Below, piece by piece: positions 43,567 through 52,421 of a stretch of DNA of 64,000 nt. The stretch is from assembly GCA_963714055.1 (NCBI GenBank), contig OY970227.1, forward strand, positions 2,852,001 through 2,916,000, written 5' to 3'. Position 1 is the first letter of the stretch. Each line of letters opens with the position of its first letter. Below the pieces are notes generated by a model. The model was not told where the DNA came from and ran no database searches. It saw only the letters and a program-made list of their open reading frames with translations. This DNA comes from JACDBE01 sp963714055 (GTDB lineage Bacteria; Actinomycetota; Acidimicrobiia; Spongiisociales; UBA5794). The position numbers were made by a program, and so were the translations under genes.

Positions 43567-43944
43567 TCACGCATACGGCTCGCTGCGGGAGCGGAACTGG
43601 CGCTCCAGCGCCACCCACAGCACCTTGGAGTGGTTGTAGAAGGCGAGCGGCACCAGTAGCCCGCCGGCCACCCCGGCGGCGGTGACCGCGGTCCACGGGA
43701 CCTCCGGCCAGGTGAGCACGATCCCCCCGACGATGACACCGACCACCACGAGGATGGTCATGAGCAAGCTGATGGTCATCGCCCCGAGCCAGTAGCCCTG
43801 CGACCGCTCGAAGTGCATGCCGCAGCGCGGGCAGTCTTCGACCATGGTGAGTCCCCGGAAGATGCCGGTCGAGCCGCACCGGGGGCAGCGGAGCATGAGG
43901 GAGCGTCTGAGGGCGGTGCCCGCACCCGGGCGGGGCCAGTCCAT
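43567..43944 (-). CDS. DUF983 zinc-ribbon membrane protein
   Basis: The product has 125 residues. Two CxxC knuckles (LRCPRCGS at about 18 and DCPRCGMHF at about 37) form a cytoplasmic zinc ribbon. They are followed by GYWLGAMTISLLMTILVVVGVIVGG and a second helix (AAGVAGGLLVPLAFYNHSK). This is the DUF983 layout. The function is unknown; some members lie near cytochrome oxidase genes, which is not the case here. It is divergent from serA with about 95 bases between. Confidence 0.78.
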   Translation of the reverse strand: MDWPRPGAGTALRRSLMLRCPRCGSTGIFRGLTMVEDCPRCGMHFERSQGYWLGAMTISLLMTILVVVGVIVGGIVLTWPEVPWTAVTAAGVAGGLLVPLAFYNHSKVLWVALERQFRSRSEPYA

Positions 43945-44039
43945 GGCACGCGACGGTAGTGCCGCCCGGTGTCGGTGAGGTCGTCTTGGCGAGGCCCACG
44001 AGCGCTGGCAACATGGGCCCTCCTACCCGAGGATGCCCG

Positions 44040-45620
44040 TTGGACCGGCCCGTGGTCGTCATCGCCGAACCGGTCTCTCCGGCCGCCTTCGCCGCCCTCG
44101 AAGCGGTGGCGACACCGGTCGACGCGTCCGGTGACGACCGTCCCACGCTGCTGGCCAAGCTGGCCGGCGCCCATGGGCTGGTGGTTCGCTCCGCCACCAA
44201 GGTCGACGCCGAGCTGCTCGCCGCCGCCCCGGTGCTGCGGGTGGTGGGCCGCGCCGGGGTGGGGGTCGACAATGTCGACGTCGACGCCGCCACCTTCGCC
44301 GGGGTGATGGTGGTCAACACCCCCGACGCCAACACGATCTCTGCGGCCGAGCACACCATGGCGCTGCTGCTCGCCCAGGCGAGGCGGATCCCCGCCGCCG
44401 ACGCCTCGCTCCGGTCCGGGGTGTGGGACCGGGCGTCGTTCCAAGGTGTCGAGCTGTACGGCAAGACGCTGGGGATCCTCGGCCTGGGCCGGATCGGCAC
44501 ACTGGTGGCCCAGCGGGCGGCGTCGTTCGGGATGCGGGTCCTCGCCTTCGACCCGTTCGTGGGCGACGATCGGGCCGGCCGGATCGGGGTGCGGATGTGT
44601 CCGCTGGCGCAGGTGCTCGCCGAGGCGGACTTCATCTCCGTCCATCTGCCCAGGACCCGGGAAACCGAGGGCATGGTGGACGCCGCCGCCCTGGCGCTGA
44701 CCAAGCCGGGGGTGCGCGTTGTCAACGTCGCCCGGGGCGGCATCGTCGACGAGCAGGCGCTCGCCGACGCCATCGTGTCCGGCCACGTGGGCGGCGCCGC
44801 CGTGGACGTCTTCGCCGTGGAGCCGACCACCGAGAGCCCGCTGTTCGGGTTGGAGCAGGTCGTGGTGACTCCGCACCTGGGGGCGTCGACGGTCGAGGCC
44901 CAGGACAAGGCAGGGCTGGCGGTTGCCTCGGCGGTGGCGGCGGCGCTCGCCGGCGACCTCGTCACGTCGGCGGTCAACCTCGACCTCGGGCCGACCCTCT
45001 CCGACGAGGCGCGTCCCCAGGTCGAGCTGGCCGAGCAGCTCGGGGCGACGTTCGCCCAATGGGCCCGCGGCCTCCCCGCCCAGCTCGTGGTGCTCGCCCA
45101 GGGAGGGGCAGCGGCGCAGTCGATCCGAGCTGTGGCGTTGGGGGCGATGAAGGGGGCGCTCCGGGCGAGCAGCGACGAGCTGATCACGTACGTGAATGCC
45201 CCGCTGGTAGCCGAACGGCGCGGCATGGAGGTGGTGCAGGAGTCGACGCCACACCGTGGCGACCACCGTTCGCTCATCCGCGTCACCGGCGAGGTCGACG
45301 GCCAGCTCCGCACCGTGGCCGGATCGGTCGCCGAGGACCGGGGGCCGGTGCTGGTCGACGTCGACGGCTACGTCCTCGAGTTCCCCATCAACCCCCACAT
45401 GCTGCTGCTGGTCAACAGCGACACCCCCGGCGTGATCGGCCGGGTGGGCACCGCCCTGGGCGACGCCGGGGTCAACATCGCCGACATGGCCGTCGGTCGC
45501 AACCTGACCGGAGAGGCGATGATGGGGCTCAGCCTCGACCAGGACCCGGGCAGCGCCCTGGTCGAGCGGCTCCGCCGGCTCGAAGGGGTGCGCACCGCCA
45601 ACTCCATCCACCTCGGTTGA
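44040..45620 (+). CDS. serA: D-3-phosphoglycerate dehydrogenase, long form
   Basis: SerA oxidises 3-phosphoglycerate to phosphohydroxypyruvate, the first step of serine synthesis. The 526 residues hold the substrate domain, the NAD Rossmann loop GILGLGRIGTLVAQRAASF, VARGGIVDEQAL, the His/Glu pair region VVTPHLGAST, an allosteric substrate-binding (ASB) domain (about 320-450) and a C-terminal ACT domain (LLLVNSDTPGVIGRVGTALGDAG) that binds serine. TTG 44040 is chosen because AGGA lies seven bases before and the upstream frame is not coding-like. The domain layout is that of the mycobacterial enzyme. Confidence 0.94.
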   Translation: MDRPVVVIAEPVSPAAFAALEAVATPVDASGDDRPTLLAKLAGAHGLVVRSATKVDAELLAAAPVLRVVGRAGVGVDNVDVDAATFAGVMVVNTPDANTISAAEHTMALLLAQARRIPAADASLRSGVWDRASFQGVELYGKTLGILGLGRIGTLVAQRAASFGMRVLAFDPFVGDDRAGRIGVRMCPLAQVLAEADFISVHLPRTRETEGMVDAAALALTKPGVRVVNVARGGIVDEQALADAIVSGHVGGAAVDVFAVEPTTESPLFGLEQVVVTPHLGASTVEAQDKAGLAVASAVAAALAGDLVTSAVNLDLGPTLSDEARPQVELAEQLGATFAQWARGLPAQLVVLAQGGAAAQSIRAVALGAMKGALRASSDELITYVNAPLVAERRGMEVVQESTPHRGDHRSLIRVTGEVDGQLRTVAGSVAEDRGPVLVDVDGYVLEFPINPHMLLLVNSDTPGVIGRVGTALGDAGVNIADMAVGRNLTGEAMMGLSLDQDPGSALVERLRRLEGVRTANSIHLG

Positions 45621-45641
45621 TCGTCGCCCAGGACGCCGAGC

Positions 45642-46082
45642 TCAAAGCAGGCCGGTCGCCAGCCAGCCGGCGGCCAGGCCGTAGAGACCGGCGACGACGT
45701 CGTCGGCGGTGACGCCCCACGGGGAGGGGAGACGCTCGGCGGCAGCCACGCCAGGGGCCACCTTGAAGATGTCCATCGCCCGGGCGACCACGACGGCGAT
45801 CACCCAGGCGACCCCGGTGAGCCCGATCATCGCCACCAGGGTCCCCGCCACCTCGTCGATCGCCACCCAGCCGGGGTCGCCGGTCTCGGGGGCGGTCGCC
45901 CACGTCGACAGGGCGATGGCGGCGACGGCGATCGAGAGGTCGACCCACCATGGGGCGGAGAGCGCCACCAGCCCGACGCCAACGGCGACCAGCGCCCCCA
46001 GGGTCCCGGCGCCGTTGTCGCTTCCCCACAGCCTGCGGGCGAGCAGCCCGATGCCGAACCCGGCGGCGACGAAGCGGCGCAC
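45642..46082 (-). CDS. pgpA: phosphatidylglycerophosphatase A-like membrane protein
   Basis: The product has 146 residues from GTG 46082. The PgpA pattern is present: GAGTLGAL near residue 25, DPGWVAIDEVAG near 69, FKVAPG ... AERLPSPWGVTADDVVAG near 106-131, with four membrane helices. PgpA removes phosphate from phosphatidylglycerophosphate to make phosphatidylglycerol. It follows the MauE-like gene by three bases in the same operon and converges with serA. Confidence 0.75.
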   Translation of the reverse strand: MRRFVAAGFGIGLLARRLWGSDNGAGTLGALVAVGVGLVALSAPWWVDLSIAVAAIALSTWATAPETGDPGWVAIDEVAGTLVAMIGLTGVAWVIAVVVARAMDIFKVAPGVAAAERLPSPWGVTADDVVAGLYGLAAGWLATGLL

Positions 46083-46085
46083 GTC

Positions 46086-46604
46086 TCAGGCGCGCTGTGG
46101 GGAACGCCTGCCCAGTCTGATGGGCAGGGCGAACACCAGCTGGTAGGCGACGGCGATGCCGGCGACCACCGCGGCGACGTACAGCACGCCCCACCAGCCC
46201 ATCCCGGTGACCGTCTCCACGGTGCTCGGCGCCCGGGTCGCCGCCTGCCACACCGCCCCGGCGGTGGCGGCGGCATCGAACACCACGTGGATCCAGGACG
46301 GCGGGGTGTCGATGCGGGCGAAGCAGCCACAGCTCTGGATCGGCCAGCGACGGACCAGGGCGAGCACCACGAAGCCGGTGAAGCCGGCGTACATCGCCGC
46401 CACCGGGATCGCCCCGAGCCCGTTCCCCACGAGGAGCCCGGCCAGCCCGGCGGCGATCTCGGCGACACCGAGGTAGGTGACGACCCGGCCCGCGGTGTCG
46501 ATACCGGCGGCATCGAGCGCACCTGCGGTCGGGGCCGGGTTGGACAGCTTCCCGTAGCCGGACACGATCAGCAGCCCCGCCACCACTGCGAACCAGTAAT
46601 CCAT
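46086..46604 (-). CDS. MauE/DoxX-like membrane protein
   Basis: The product has 172 residues from ATG 46604. Four predicted helices start with YWFAVVAGLLIVSGYGKLSNP. A Cys pair in WPIQSCGCFAR (about 90-95) is placed as in MauE-type proteins, which are linked to disulphide formation or electron transfer in the periplasm. A C-terminal extension adds another helix (VLYVAAVVAGIAVAYQLVF). It is followed by the pgpA-like gene. Whether it works with a thioredoxin-like partner cannot be seen here. Confidence 0.7.
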   Translation of the reverse strand: MDYWFAVVAGLLIVSGYGKLSNPAPTAGALDAAGIDTAGRVVTYLGVAEIAAGLAGLLVGNGLGAIPVAAMYAGFTGFVVLALVRRWPIQSCGCFARIDTPPSWIHVVFDAAATAGAVWQAATRAPSTVETVTGMGWWGVLYVAAVVAGIAVAYQLVFALPIRLGRRSPQRA

Positions 46605-46620
46605 CCCGGCGACGATACTT

Positions 46621-46645
46621 CCCCTCCCCTTCTGGAGGGGAGGGG
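46621..46645. repeat. perfect GC hairpin of the dispersed repeat family
   Basis: CCCCTCCCCT (46621-46630) pairs with AGGGGAGGGG (46636-46645) around a TCTGG loop. A second GGGGAGGGG copy follows at about 46682. It lies between two divergently transcribed genes, so it cannot be a terminator for either. Confidence 0.7.
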
Positions 46646-46771
46646 TGGCAGCGGAAGGGGCCGAAGGCCGGGTCGGCTGACGGGGAGGGGTATGGCAACC
46701 CGAGATCCCGAACCCGGATCGGAACGTGCTTGGTTTCAACGCCTCCGAGAGGATGCGTGGGTGGCGGCGGG

Positions 46772-46777
46772 TAGACT
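46772..46777 (+). promoter_or_regulatory. -10 box of a leaderless ilvE promoter
   Basis: TAGACT ends seven bases before the ilvE ATG (46785). There is no Shine-Dalgarno sequence between, so the transcript probably starts at the start codon. Confidence 0.4.
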
Positions 46778-46784
46778 CGCGCCG

Positions 46785-47696
46785 ATGGAACCGACCAAAT
46801 ACATCTGGATGGACGGCGCCCTGGTGCCGTGGGAGGAGGCGACCGTGCACGTCCTCTCCCATGCGCTCCACTACGGGACCGGCGTCTTCGAGGGAATCCG
46901 GGCGTACCAGGCCGAGCGGGGCACCGCCGTGTTCAGGCTCACCGATCACATGGATCGCCTGCACCGCTCCGCCAAGGCATACTCGATGGACCTCGAGTGG
47001 TCGGTAGCCGATCTCACCAAGGCGTCCAAGGAACTGCTCGCCGAGAACGGGCTCACCGCCGGCTATGTCCGCCCCATCGTGTTCCTCGAGTTGGGCGCCG
47101 TCGGCCTCAACCCCACGTCCGCCAGGGTCCGCACCGCCATCATCACCTGGGAGTGGGGCGCCTACCTCGGCGAGGAGGGGCTGGCCAACGGGATCAGGGT
47201 GGCGGTCTCGTCGTGGCGCCGCTTCCCCACCGACTCGTTCCCCAACGCCAAGGCGACCGGCACCTACATCAACAGCATCCTGGCCAAGCTCGAGTCGCTC
47301 AAGGCCGGATACGACGAGGCGATCATGCTCAACTCCGACGGCGTCTTGTCGGAGGGGAGTGGGGAGAACCTCTTCGTGATCCGTGACGGTGTGGTGTACA
47401 CGCCGCCGGTGTCGGTCGGGTGCCTCGACGGGATCACCCGCGACTCGGTGACCACGCTGCTGCGCGAGGATGGGCACACCGTCGTCGACAAGGTGCTCAC
47501 CCGCTCCGACCTCTATTACTGCGACGAGCTGTTCATGACCGGGACCGCCGCCGAGGTCACCCCGATCCGCGAGGTCGACGACCGACCCGTCGGGGAAGGG
47601 GCGGTCGGGCCGGTCACCCGTCGTGCCCAACAGCTCTACATGGACGCCGTCACCGGGAAGAACGCCGACCACACCGAGTGGCTCGAGTACGTCTGA
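46785..47696 (+). CDS. ilvE: branched-chain amino acid aminotransferase
   Basis: This class IV PLP aminotransferase makes leucine, isoleucine and valine from their keto acids. The 303 residues show HYGTGVFEGIRAY, RLTDHMDRLHRSAK, the PLP lysine in FPNAKATGTYINSILA, the Glu in LSEGSGENLFVI and LFMTGTAAEVTPI, which is the short (E. coli IlvE) type. The ATG is at 46785. Three further genes follow with overlaps or short gaps, so ilvE heads an operon with a hypothetical gene, a FAH hydrolase and gltX. Confidence 0.92.
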   Translation: MEPTKYIWMDGALVPWEEATVHVLSHALHYGTGVFEGIRAYQAERGTAVFRLTDHMDRLHRSAKAYSMDLEWSVADLTKASKELLAENGLTAGYVRPIVFLELGAVGLNPTSARVRTAIITWEWGAYLGEEGLANGIRVAVSSWRRFPTDSFPNAKATGTYINSILAKLESLKAGYDEAIMLNSDGVLSEGSGENLFVIRDGVVYTPPVSVGCLDGITRDSVTTLLREDGHTVVDKVLTRSDLYYCDELFMTGTAAEVTPIREVDDRPVGEGAVGPVTRRAQQLYMDAVTGKNADHTEWLEYV

Positions 47697-48217
47697 TGGG
47701 CCAGCAGCCCAACATCGAGCTCGAGATCTCCGACCTGCCCCGACCGACCTCGCACCCTGCGGCGCCCAGACGCTGGTCGCCGACCCGGCCCGGCGAGCTG
47801 ACCGGCCCCGACCAGATGCCCTGGGGCGGAGCGTTCGGCACCATCGGCCCGGACGCCGGGTACGTGATGCGGCTGGTGCGCCGGCGCCCCATCGCGCCGG
47901 CGCCGGGCGAGCACCTCCACAACGCCGAGATCGGCATCGCCGTCATCGCCGCCGCCCGCGCCTCGTACTTCGGCCGGGCGCCGATGCCCGGCGACGTCGA
48001 CGTGGCGATGACCATCCTCGGGTACCTCCCGGAGGGCATGCCGGCCGAGTTGATCGACCGGCTCGCCGCCGATCGCGTGGTCTGGATGGCGAACCTGGGC
48101 CATGACGACGCCCGGGCCCGCCGGTTGGTCGCCTCCGTGCCCGTTGAGAACCTGGCAGCCCCTCTCGACGATCTTCGAGCCCGCATGGCCCGGGGCGAGT
48201 CGCTGATCCTCGGCTGA
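47696..48217 (+). CDS. hypothetical protein in the ilvE-gltX operon
   Basis: The product has 173 residues from ATG 47696, overlapping the ilvE stop (TGATG). It begins with a Pro-rich 50 residues containing GPDQMPWGGAFGTIGPD. It continues with helical parts (LHNAEIGIAVIAAARASYFG, AELIDRLAADRVVWMANLG) and ends in ARMARGESLILG. No membrane helix, Cys cluster or catalytic motif is evident and I do not recognise the family. Its overlap with ilvE and closeness to the FAH gene suggest metabolism, not more. Confidence 0.65.
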   Translation: MGQQPNIELEISDLPRPTSHPAAPRRWSPTRPGELTGPDQMPWGGAFGTIGPDAGYVMRLVRRRPIAPAPGEHLHNAEIGIAVIAAARASYFGRAPMPGDVDVAMTILGYLPEGMPAELIDRLAADRVVWMANLGHDDARARRLVASVPVENLAAPLDDLRARMARGESLILG

Positions 48218-48232
48218 CCGCCGGGAGAGCCG

Positions 48233-48994
48233 ATGAAGATCGTCCGCGTCGACACCGCAACCGATGACATCGTCTACGGGGTGGTCGAGCCCGAGGGCAT
48301 CCGGCTCCACCGGGGCTCGCCGTTCGTCGCCTGGGAGCCGACCGACTCGGTTCTCGGCTGGAACCAGGCCAGGCTGCTCGCCCCGGTGATCCCCACCAAG
48401 GTGGTCGCCGTGGGCAAGAACTACGTCGACCACGCCTCGGAGATGGGCGGCCATGTGCCCGAGCTCCCGCTGATCTTCCTCAAGCCGCCGACATCGGTGA
48501 TCGGGCCACTGCAGGCGATCCGGCTCCCGCCGGCGTCCGACGAGGTGCACCACGAGGCCGAGCTGGCGGTGGTGATGGGCAAGGTCGCCCGCAACGTCGC
48601 CATCGAGGAGACGGGCGCCCACATACTCGGCTACACCGCCGCCAACGACGTCACCGCCCGCGACCTCCAGCGAGTGGATGGCCAGTGGACCAGGGCGAAG
48701 GGCTTCGATACGTTCTGCCCGCTGGGCCCGGCCATCGACACCGAGCTCGATCCGCTCGAGGGCCTGTCGATCATCTGCCGGGTCAACGGTGACATCCGCC
48801 AGACCGGCTCCACCGCCGACATGGTCTTCGGAGTGGGCGAGCTGGTGGCCCACATCTCCTCGATCATGACCCTGCTGCCCGGCGATGTGATCCTCACCGG
48901 CACCCCGGCCGGGGTAGGGCCCATCGAAGCCGGTGACACCGTCGAGGTGGAGATCGAAGGCATCGGGGTGCTCACCAACCCGGTAGCCGGATGA
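48233..48994 (+). CDS. fumarylacetoacetate hydrolase family protein
   Basis: The product has 253 residues from ATG 48233. The C-terminal FAH fold starts at KVVAVGKNYVDHASEMG. Metal ligands lie in VHHEAELAVVMG (Glu pair) and GYTAANDVTARDLQR, and TFCPLGPAI and LTGTPAGVGPIEAGD are typical. Such enzymes hydrolyse or decarboxylate acylpyruvates (YcgM/HpcE-like) in aromatic or amino-acid breakdown. The exact substrate is unknown. The stop overlaps the gltX start (ATGA). Confidence 0.88.
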   Translation: MKIVRVDTATDDIVYGVVEPEGIRLHRGSPFVAWEPTDSVLGWNQARLLAPVIPTKVVAVGKNYVDHASEMGGHVPELPLIFLKPPTSVIGPLQAIRLPPASDEVHHEAELAVVMGKVARNVAIEETGAHILGYTAANDVTARDLQRVDGQWTRAKGFDTFCPLGPAIDTELDPLEGLSIICRVNGDIRQTGSTADMVFGVGELVAHISSIMTLLPGDVILTGTPAGVGPIEAGDTVEVEIEGIGVLTNPVAG

Positions 48995-50458
48995 CGGCAC
49001 GGGTGCGGTTCGCCCCGTCGCCCACGGGGTTCCTCCATGTCGGCGGGGGTCGCACCGCCCTCTACAACTGGCTGTTCGCCAGGTCGGAGGGTGGCACCCT
49101 GATCCTGCGCAGCGACGACACCGACGTGGCCCGTTCCACGCGCCGAGTACGCCGCCGACATCGTTGCCAGCCTCCGCTGGCTGGGGCTCGACTGGGACGA
49201 GGGAATCGAGGTGGGCGGTCCCCACGGCGAGTACCGCCAGAGCCGCCGGCTGGAGCGGTATCGGGAGGTGGCGCGCCAACTGGTGGCCTCCGGCCTGGCG
49301 TACCACGGCTTCGAGACCGAAGAGCAGCTGGAGGCCTTCCGATCGGAGGCGCAGCAGGCGGGCCGGGCACCGGCGTACGACGGGCGGTTCCGCCTGGACG
49401 CCGCCGAGGCGAACCGACGGGTCGGGGCGGGGGAGAGCGCCCCGATCCGCTTCGCGGTGCCCCGTCCCGGCGAGACGCGGTTCGATGACGCCGTCAAGGG
49501 CGAGATCTCGTTCGACCACACCCAGGTGGACGACTTCGTGGTCCTTCGCTCCGACGGGTCGCCCACTTACCACCTGGCCAGCACCGTCGACGATGTCGAC
49601 TTCGCCATCACCCATGTGATCCGTGGCGAGGACCTCCTGCCGTCGACGCCGAAACACATGCTCCTCACCGAGGCGATGGGGGCGGCGCCGCCGACGTACG
49701 CCCACCTGTCGTTGCTCATGGGGCCCGACGGGTCGAAGCTGTCCAAGCGCCACGGGCACACCGCCCTGGCCGCCTACCGCACCGACGGCTACCTGCCCGA
49801 GGCGATGGCCAACTACCTGGCGATCCTCGGATGGTCGCCCGGCGAGGACGACGAGGTGGTTTCTCTCGAGGACATGGTGGCGAGGTTCTCCCTCGGCTCG
49901 GTCTCCCGCAACCCGGCGGTGTTCGACCCGGCCAAGCTGGAGTGGATGAACGGGGTCTACCTGCGGGCGCTCGAACCGGGCGACTTCGTGGCCCGGGCGC
50001 TGCCCTTCGTCGAGACGGCGCTGGGCCGCCCACTCGAACCGGAGGAGACGGACAGGGTGGTCACCCTCGCCCCGCTGGTCCAGGAGCGGGTGAAACGGCT
50101 CGACGAGGTCGGGCCCCAGGTCGCCTTCCTCTTCGACGACGTCGTCTACGACCAGGCGTCGTGGGACAAGGTGATGGTCGGGCCCGGAGTGCCCCTGGTG
50201 CTGGCGCGGGCCATGGAGGCGCTGCGCCGGCTGGAGCCTTGGTCGACGGAGTCGATCGAGGAGGCGCTGCGCCGGGTGATCGACGAGCTCGGGCTGTCCG
50301 CCCGCAAGGGGCTGCAGCCGCTGAGGGTGGCGGTGACCGGCTCGGCGGTCAGCCCGCCCCTGTTCGAGTCGATCGCCGTCCTCGGCCGGGAGCAGACACT
50401 GCCGCGGCTCACCGAAGCCGGCAAGCGGCTGCTCGACCGGCACCCCACCCCGTCGTAG
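48991..50458 (+). CDS. gltX: glutamyl-tRNA synthetase (one frameshift near the 5' end)
   Basis: GltX charges tRNA-Glu and, where glutaminyl-tRNA synthetase is absent, tRNA-Gln with glutamate. The class I HIGH-type loop reads FAPSPTGFLHVGGGRTALYN at residues 7-26, and the KMSKS loop reads SKLSKRHG. IRGEDLLPSTPKHMLL is typical. The first 49 residues are in one frame and the rest, from EYAADIVASLRWLGLDW, in another; the change is near 49140. As an essential gene it is almost surely intact in the organism, which supports assembly error as the cause of the breaks in this window. The ATG overlaps the FAH gene stop. Confidence 0.92.
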
Positions 50459-50460
50459 AC

Positions 50461-50696
50461 GCGCCGTCAGCATCCATTCGGAAGGCGTTCTCCTCCCCCT
50501 CCGGGGGAGGAGTGGCGGCGACACGGGCCGGAGGCCGGCAGGGCCGACGAGGACGGGGAGGGTGGCACGCCGTCAACAACCGTTCGGCAAGCGGTCTCCT
50601 CCCCCTCTGGGGGAGGAGTGTCGGCGTCACGGGCCGGAGGCCGGCAGGGCCGACGAGGAGGGGCTGGGCGCGCCCTCAGCAGCCATTCGGAAGGCG
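50461..50696. repeat. tandem 105-bp repeats carrying copies of a gene end
   Basis: Units start at 50461, 50567 and (partial) 50670. Each begins with a near copy of the last codons and stop of the FG-GAP gene (read on the minus strand as Leu-Pro-Asn-Gly-Cys-stop). A hairpin follows (CTCCTCCCCC/GGGGGAGGAG at 50490-50512 and 50596-50618), then a shared GGGCCGGAGGCCGGCAGGGC block. Only the third copy is the true gene end. Confidence 0.8.
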
Positions 50697-52421
50697 CAGG
50701 TGGCGGTCGGCGCGGACACCGGTCACGGTGATCGGGTCAGCGCCGGGGGGAGTCACCACCAGGTCGACCTCGGCCACGTCACCGAGCCCGATGTGGGCCA
50801 CCTGCTCGACGCCGGCGGTGTAGCCGACGGTGGCGACGATCTCGCGCATGCCGACGAGCCGAGCGGCATCGCCCGCTCCGCCGGCCTCGTAGGCGGTGAC
50901 CACGGTGCCCACTCCGCCACCCAGTTCGGGGCTGACCGACACGTCGATCCAGTGGCCCGAGGCGGAGCGGTTGAGCATGAGGAGGGAAGGCAGCGCAGGC
51001 TCGAACTCGACGAGGAGCAGATCGAGCCGGCCGTCACGGTCGACGTCGGCGGTGGGACCACTCACCCAGTACTGGGGGGAGCCGAGGCCGGTCGGAGGCT
51101 CGAAGCGGGGAACTCCCCCCCGGACACCGGTGGCGTGGAACACCGCAGGAAGCGTCCCGCTGCCGGCGGACGCCGTGGTGAGGATGTCGGGCCAGCCGTC
51201 GTTGTCGAAGTCGACCACCTCGACGTGCGGCGCCTTGGTGGGGAGCCCGATCAGCCCGGCCTCCTCCGTGACGTCGTCGAGCACCGGATCGTCGCCGGCA
51301 TCGCCGGTGCGGTTGAGGTACAGCCGGACCGGAGCCGGGGTTCCTTGCGAGAGGGTGCTGTTGTAGTGCTGGCCGACCACCAGGTCCGGCCAACCGTCCC
51401 GGTTCACGTCGGCGATGGCGGCGCCGGCGGCGTCGTCCTCGGGACCGGCCGGCGGCCACACGAGGTCGTTGCCGGTGACCTCGGCCACCCCGGTGCCGGT
51501 GCCGACGAACAGACGGTTGGACCCTGCCACGAAGAAGTCGGTCAGCCCGTCCCGGTTCAGGTCACCGGTCGCCACCCCCAGACCGGCGACGTCCGACGGC
51601 ATGCCCCACGCCCGGGTGGCGTCTTCGAAGCGCAACCCGCCCATGTTGCGGTACAGGCGGCTCGACCCGTCGGTATAGCGGTCCTCGGCGATGACCAGGT
51701 CGAGCAACCGGTCACCGTCGACGTCGAGGACGCCCAACGACCGGCCAGCGAAGGTCGGGTCGATCCCCGGTTCGACCACGGTGAAGGCTCCGGCGTCGTT
51801 GGCGAACACCTCGGTGGAGGCCAGTCCCGGGTCGCGGTCGGCGACGTTGCGGGACAGCACGAGATCGAGGTCGCCGTCCCCGTCGAGGTCGGCCAGAGCT
51901 GCTCCGCTGGTCCGACCGAACCGTTCGGGGAAGCCCTCGGCGACCGCGTAGCCGGAGCCGGTGGCCAGTAACAACCGGTCGGGGGACGGGCCGGCGGCGC
52001 CCCGTTCCTCGTAGTGCTCGGTCGGGCGGCTGGCGAAGGTCCCGAACGCCAGGTCGGGGAGCAGGTCGCCGTCGACGTCCCCCCAGGCGGCAGCGTGCCC
52101 GGACATGCCGGTGAGCGGCTCCACCAAGCCCCAATCGGAGGTGGCGTCGACCAGGGCGATGCCCGGGTCGCCATCGGCGGCAGGCGAAGCCCAGCACGTG
52201 GTCCCCCCTGCGCCGGACAGGGTGATCGGCGGTCCGGTGCTGCTGGGCGAGCCCGTCGATCCGGCCGCGCCGGTCACGGTGGGCCTCGATGTCGACGCAT
52301 CGGATCGGGCAGACGTGCCGCCGAGGCCGGTCGTGGTGGTGACGTCGGATGAACAGCCGGCGGGGAGCGCCATCGCCACCGCGGCAGCGAGCGAGGCGAT
52401 GAGGCGGTTCCGCCCGGTCAC
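50676..52421 (-). CDS. lipoprotein with FG-GAP/VCBS repeats and UnbV-like C-terminus
   Basis: The product has 581 residues. A lipobox LPAGC (Cys about 23) and a Ser/Thr/Gly linker precede a seven-bladed propeller-like region of FG-GAP repeats with Ca2+-binding DxDxDG loops (WGDVDGDLLPDLAFG, LADLDGDGDLDLVLS, VLDVDGDRLLDLVIA, TGDLNRDGLTDFFVA, IADVNRDGWPDLVVG, VVDFDNDGWPDILTT, TADVDRDGRLDLLLV). The last 120 residues resemble the ASPIC/UnbV domain (SGHWIDVSVSPELGGGVGTVV, QVAHIGLGDVAEVDLVV). It is probably a surface adhesion or recognition protein. Its ATG overlaps the upstream lipoprotein gene. Confidence 0.82.
   Translation of the reverse strand: MTGRNRLIASLAAAVAMALPAGCSSDVTTTTGLGGTSARSDASTSRPTVTGAAGSTGSPSSTGPPITLSGAGGTTCWASPAADGDPGIALVDATSDWGLVEPLTGMSGHAAAWGDVDGDLLPDLAFGTFASRPTEHYEERGAAGPSPDRLLLATGSGYAVAEGFPERFGRTSGAALADLDGDGDLDLVLSRNVADRDPGLASTEVFANDAGAFTVVEPGIDPTFAGRSLGVLDVDGDRLLDLVIAEDRYTDGSSRLYRNMGGLRFEDATRAWGMPSDVAGLGVATGDLNRDGLTDFFVAGSNRLFVGTGTGVAEVTGNDLVWPPAGPEDDAAGAAIADVNRDGWPDLVVGQHYNSTLSQGTPAPVRLYLNRTGDAGDDPVLDDVTEEAGLIGLPTKAPHVEVVDFDNDGWPDILTTASAGSGTLPAVFHATGVRGGVPRFEPPTGLGSPQYWVSGPTADVDRDGRLDLLLVEFEPALPSLLMLNRSASGHWIDVSVSPELGGGVGTVVTAYEAGGAGDAARLVGMREIVATVGYTAGVEQVAHIGLGDVAEVDLVVTPPGADPITVTGVRADRHLRLPNGC

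Noticed and set aside
43388..45313. 641-codon minus-strand ORF opposite serA
   Set aside because: Extremely Ser/Ala/Arg-rich shadow ORF; serA on the plus strand is complete with ASB and ACT domains.
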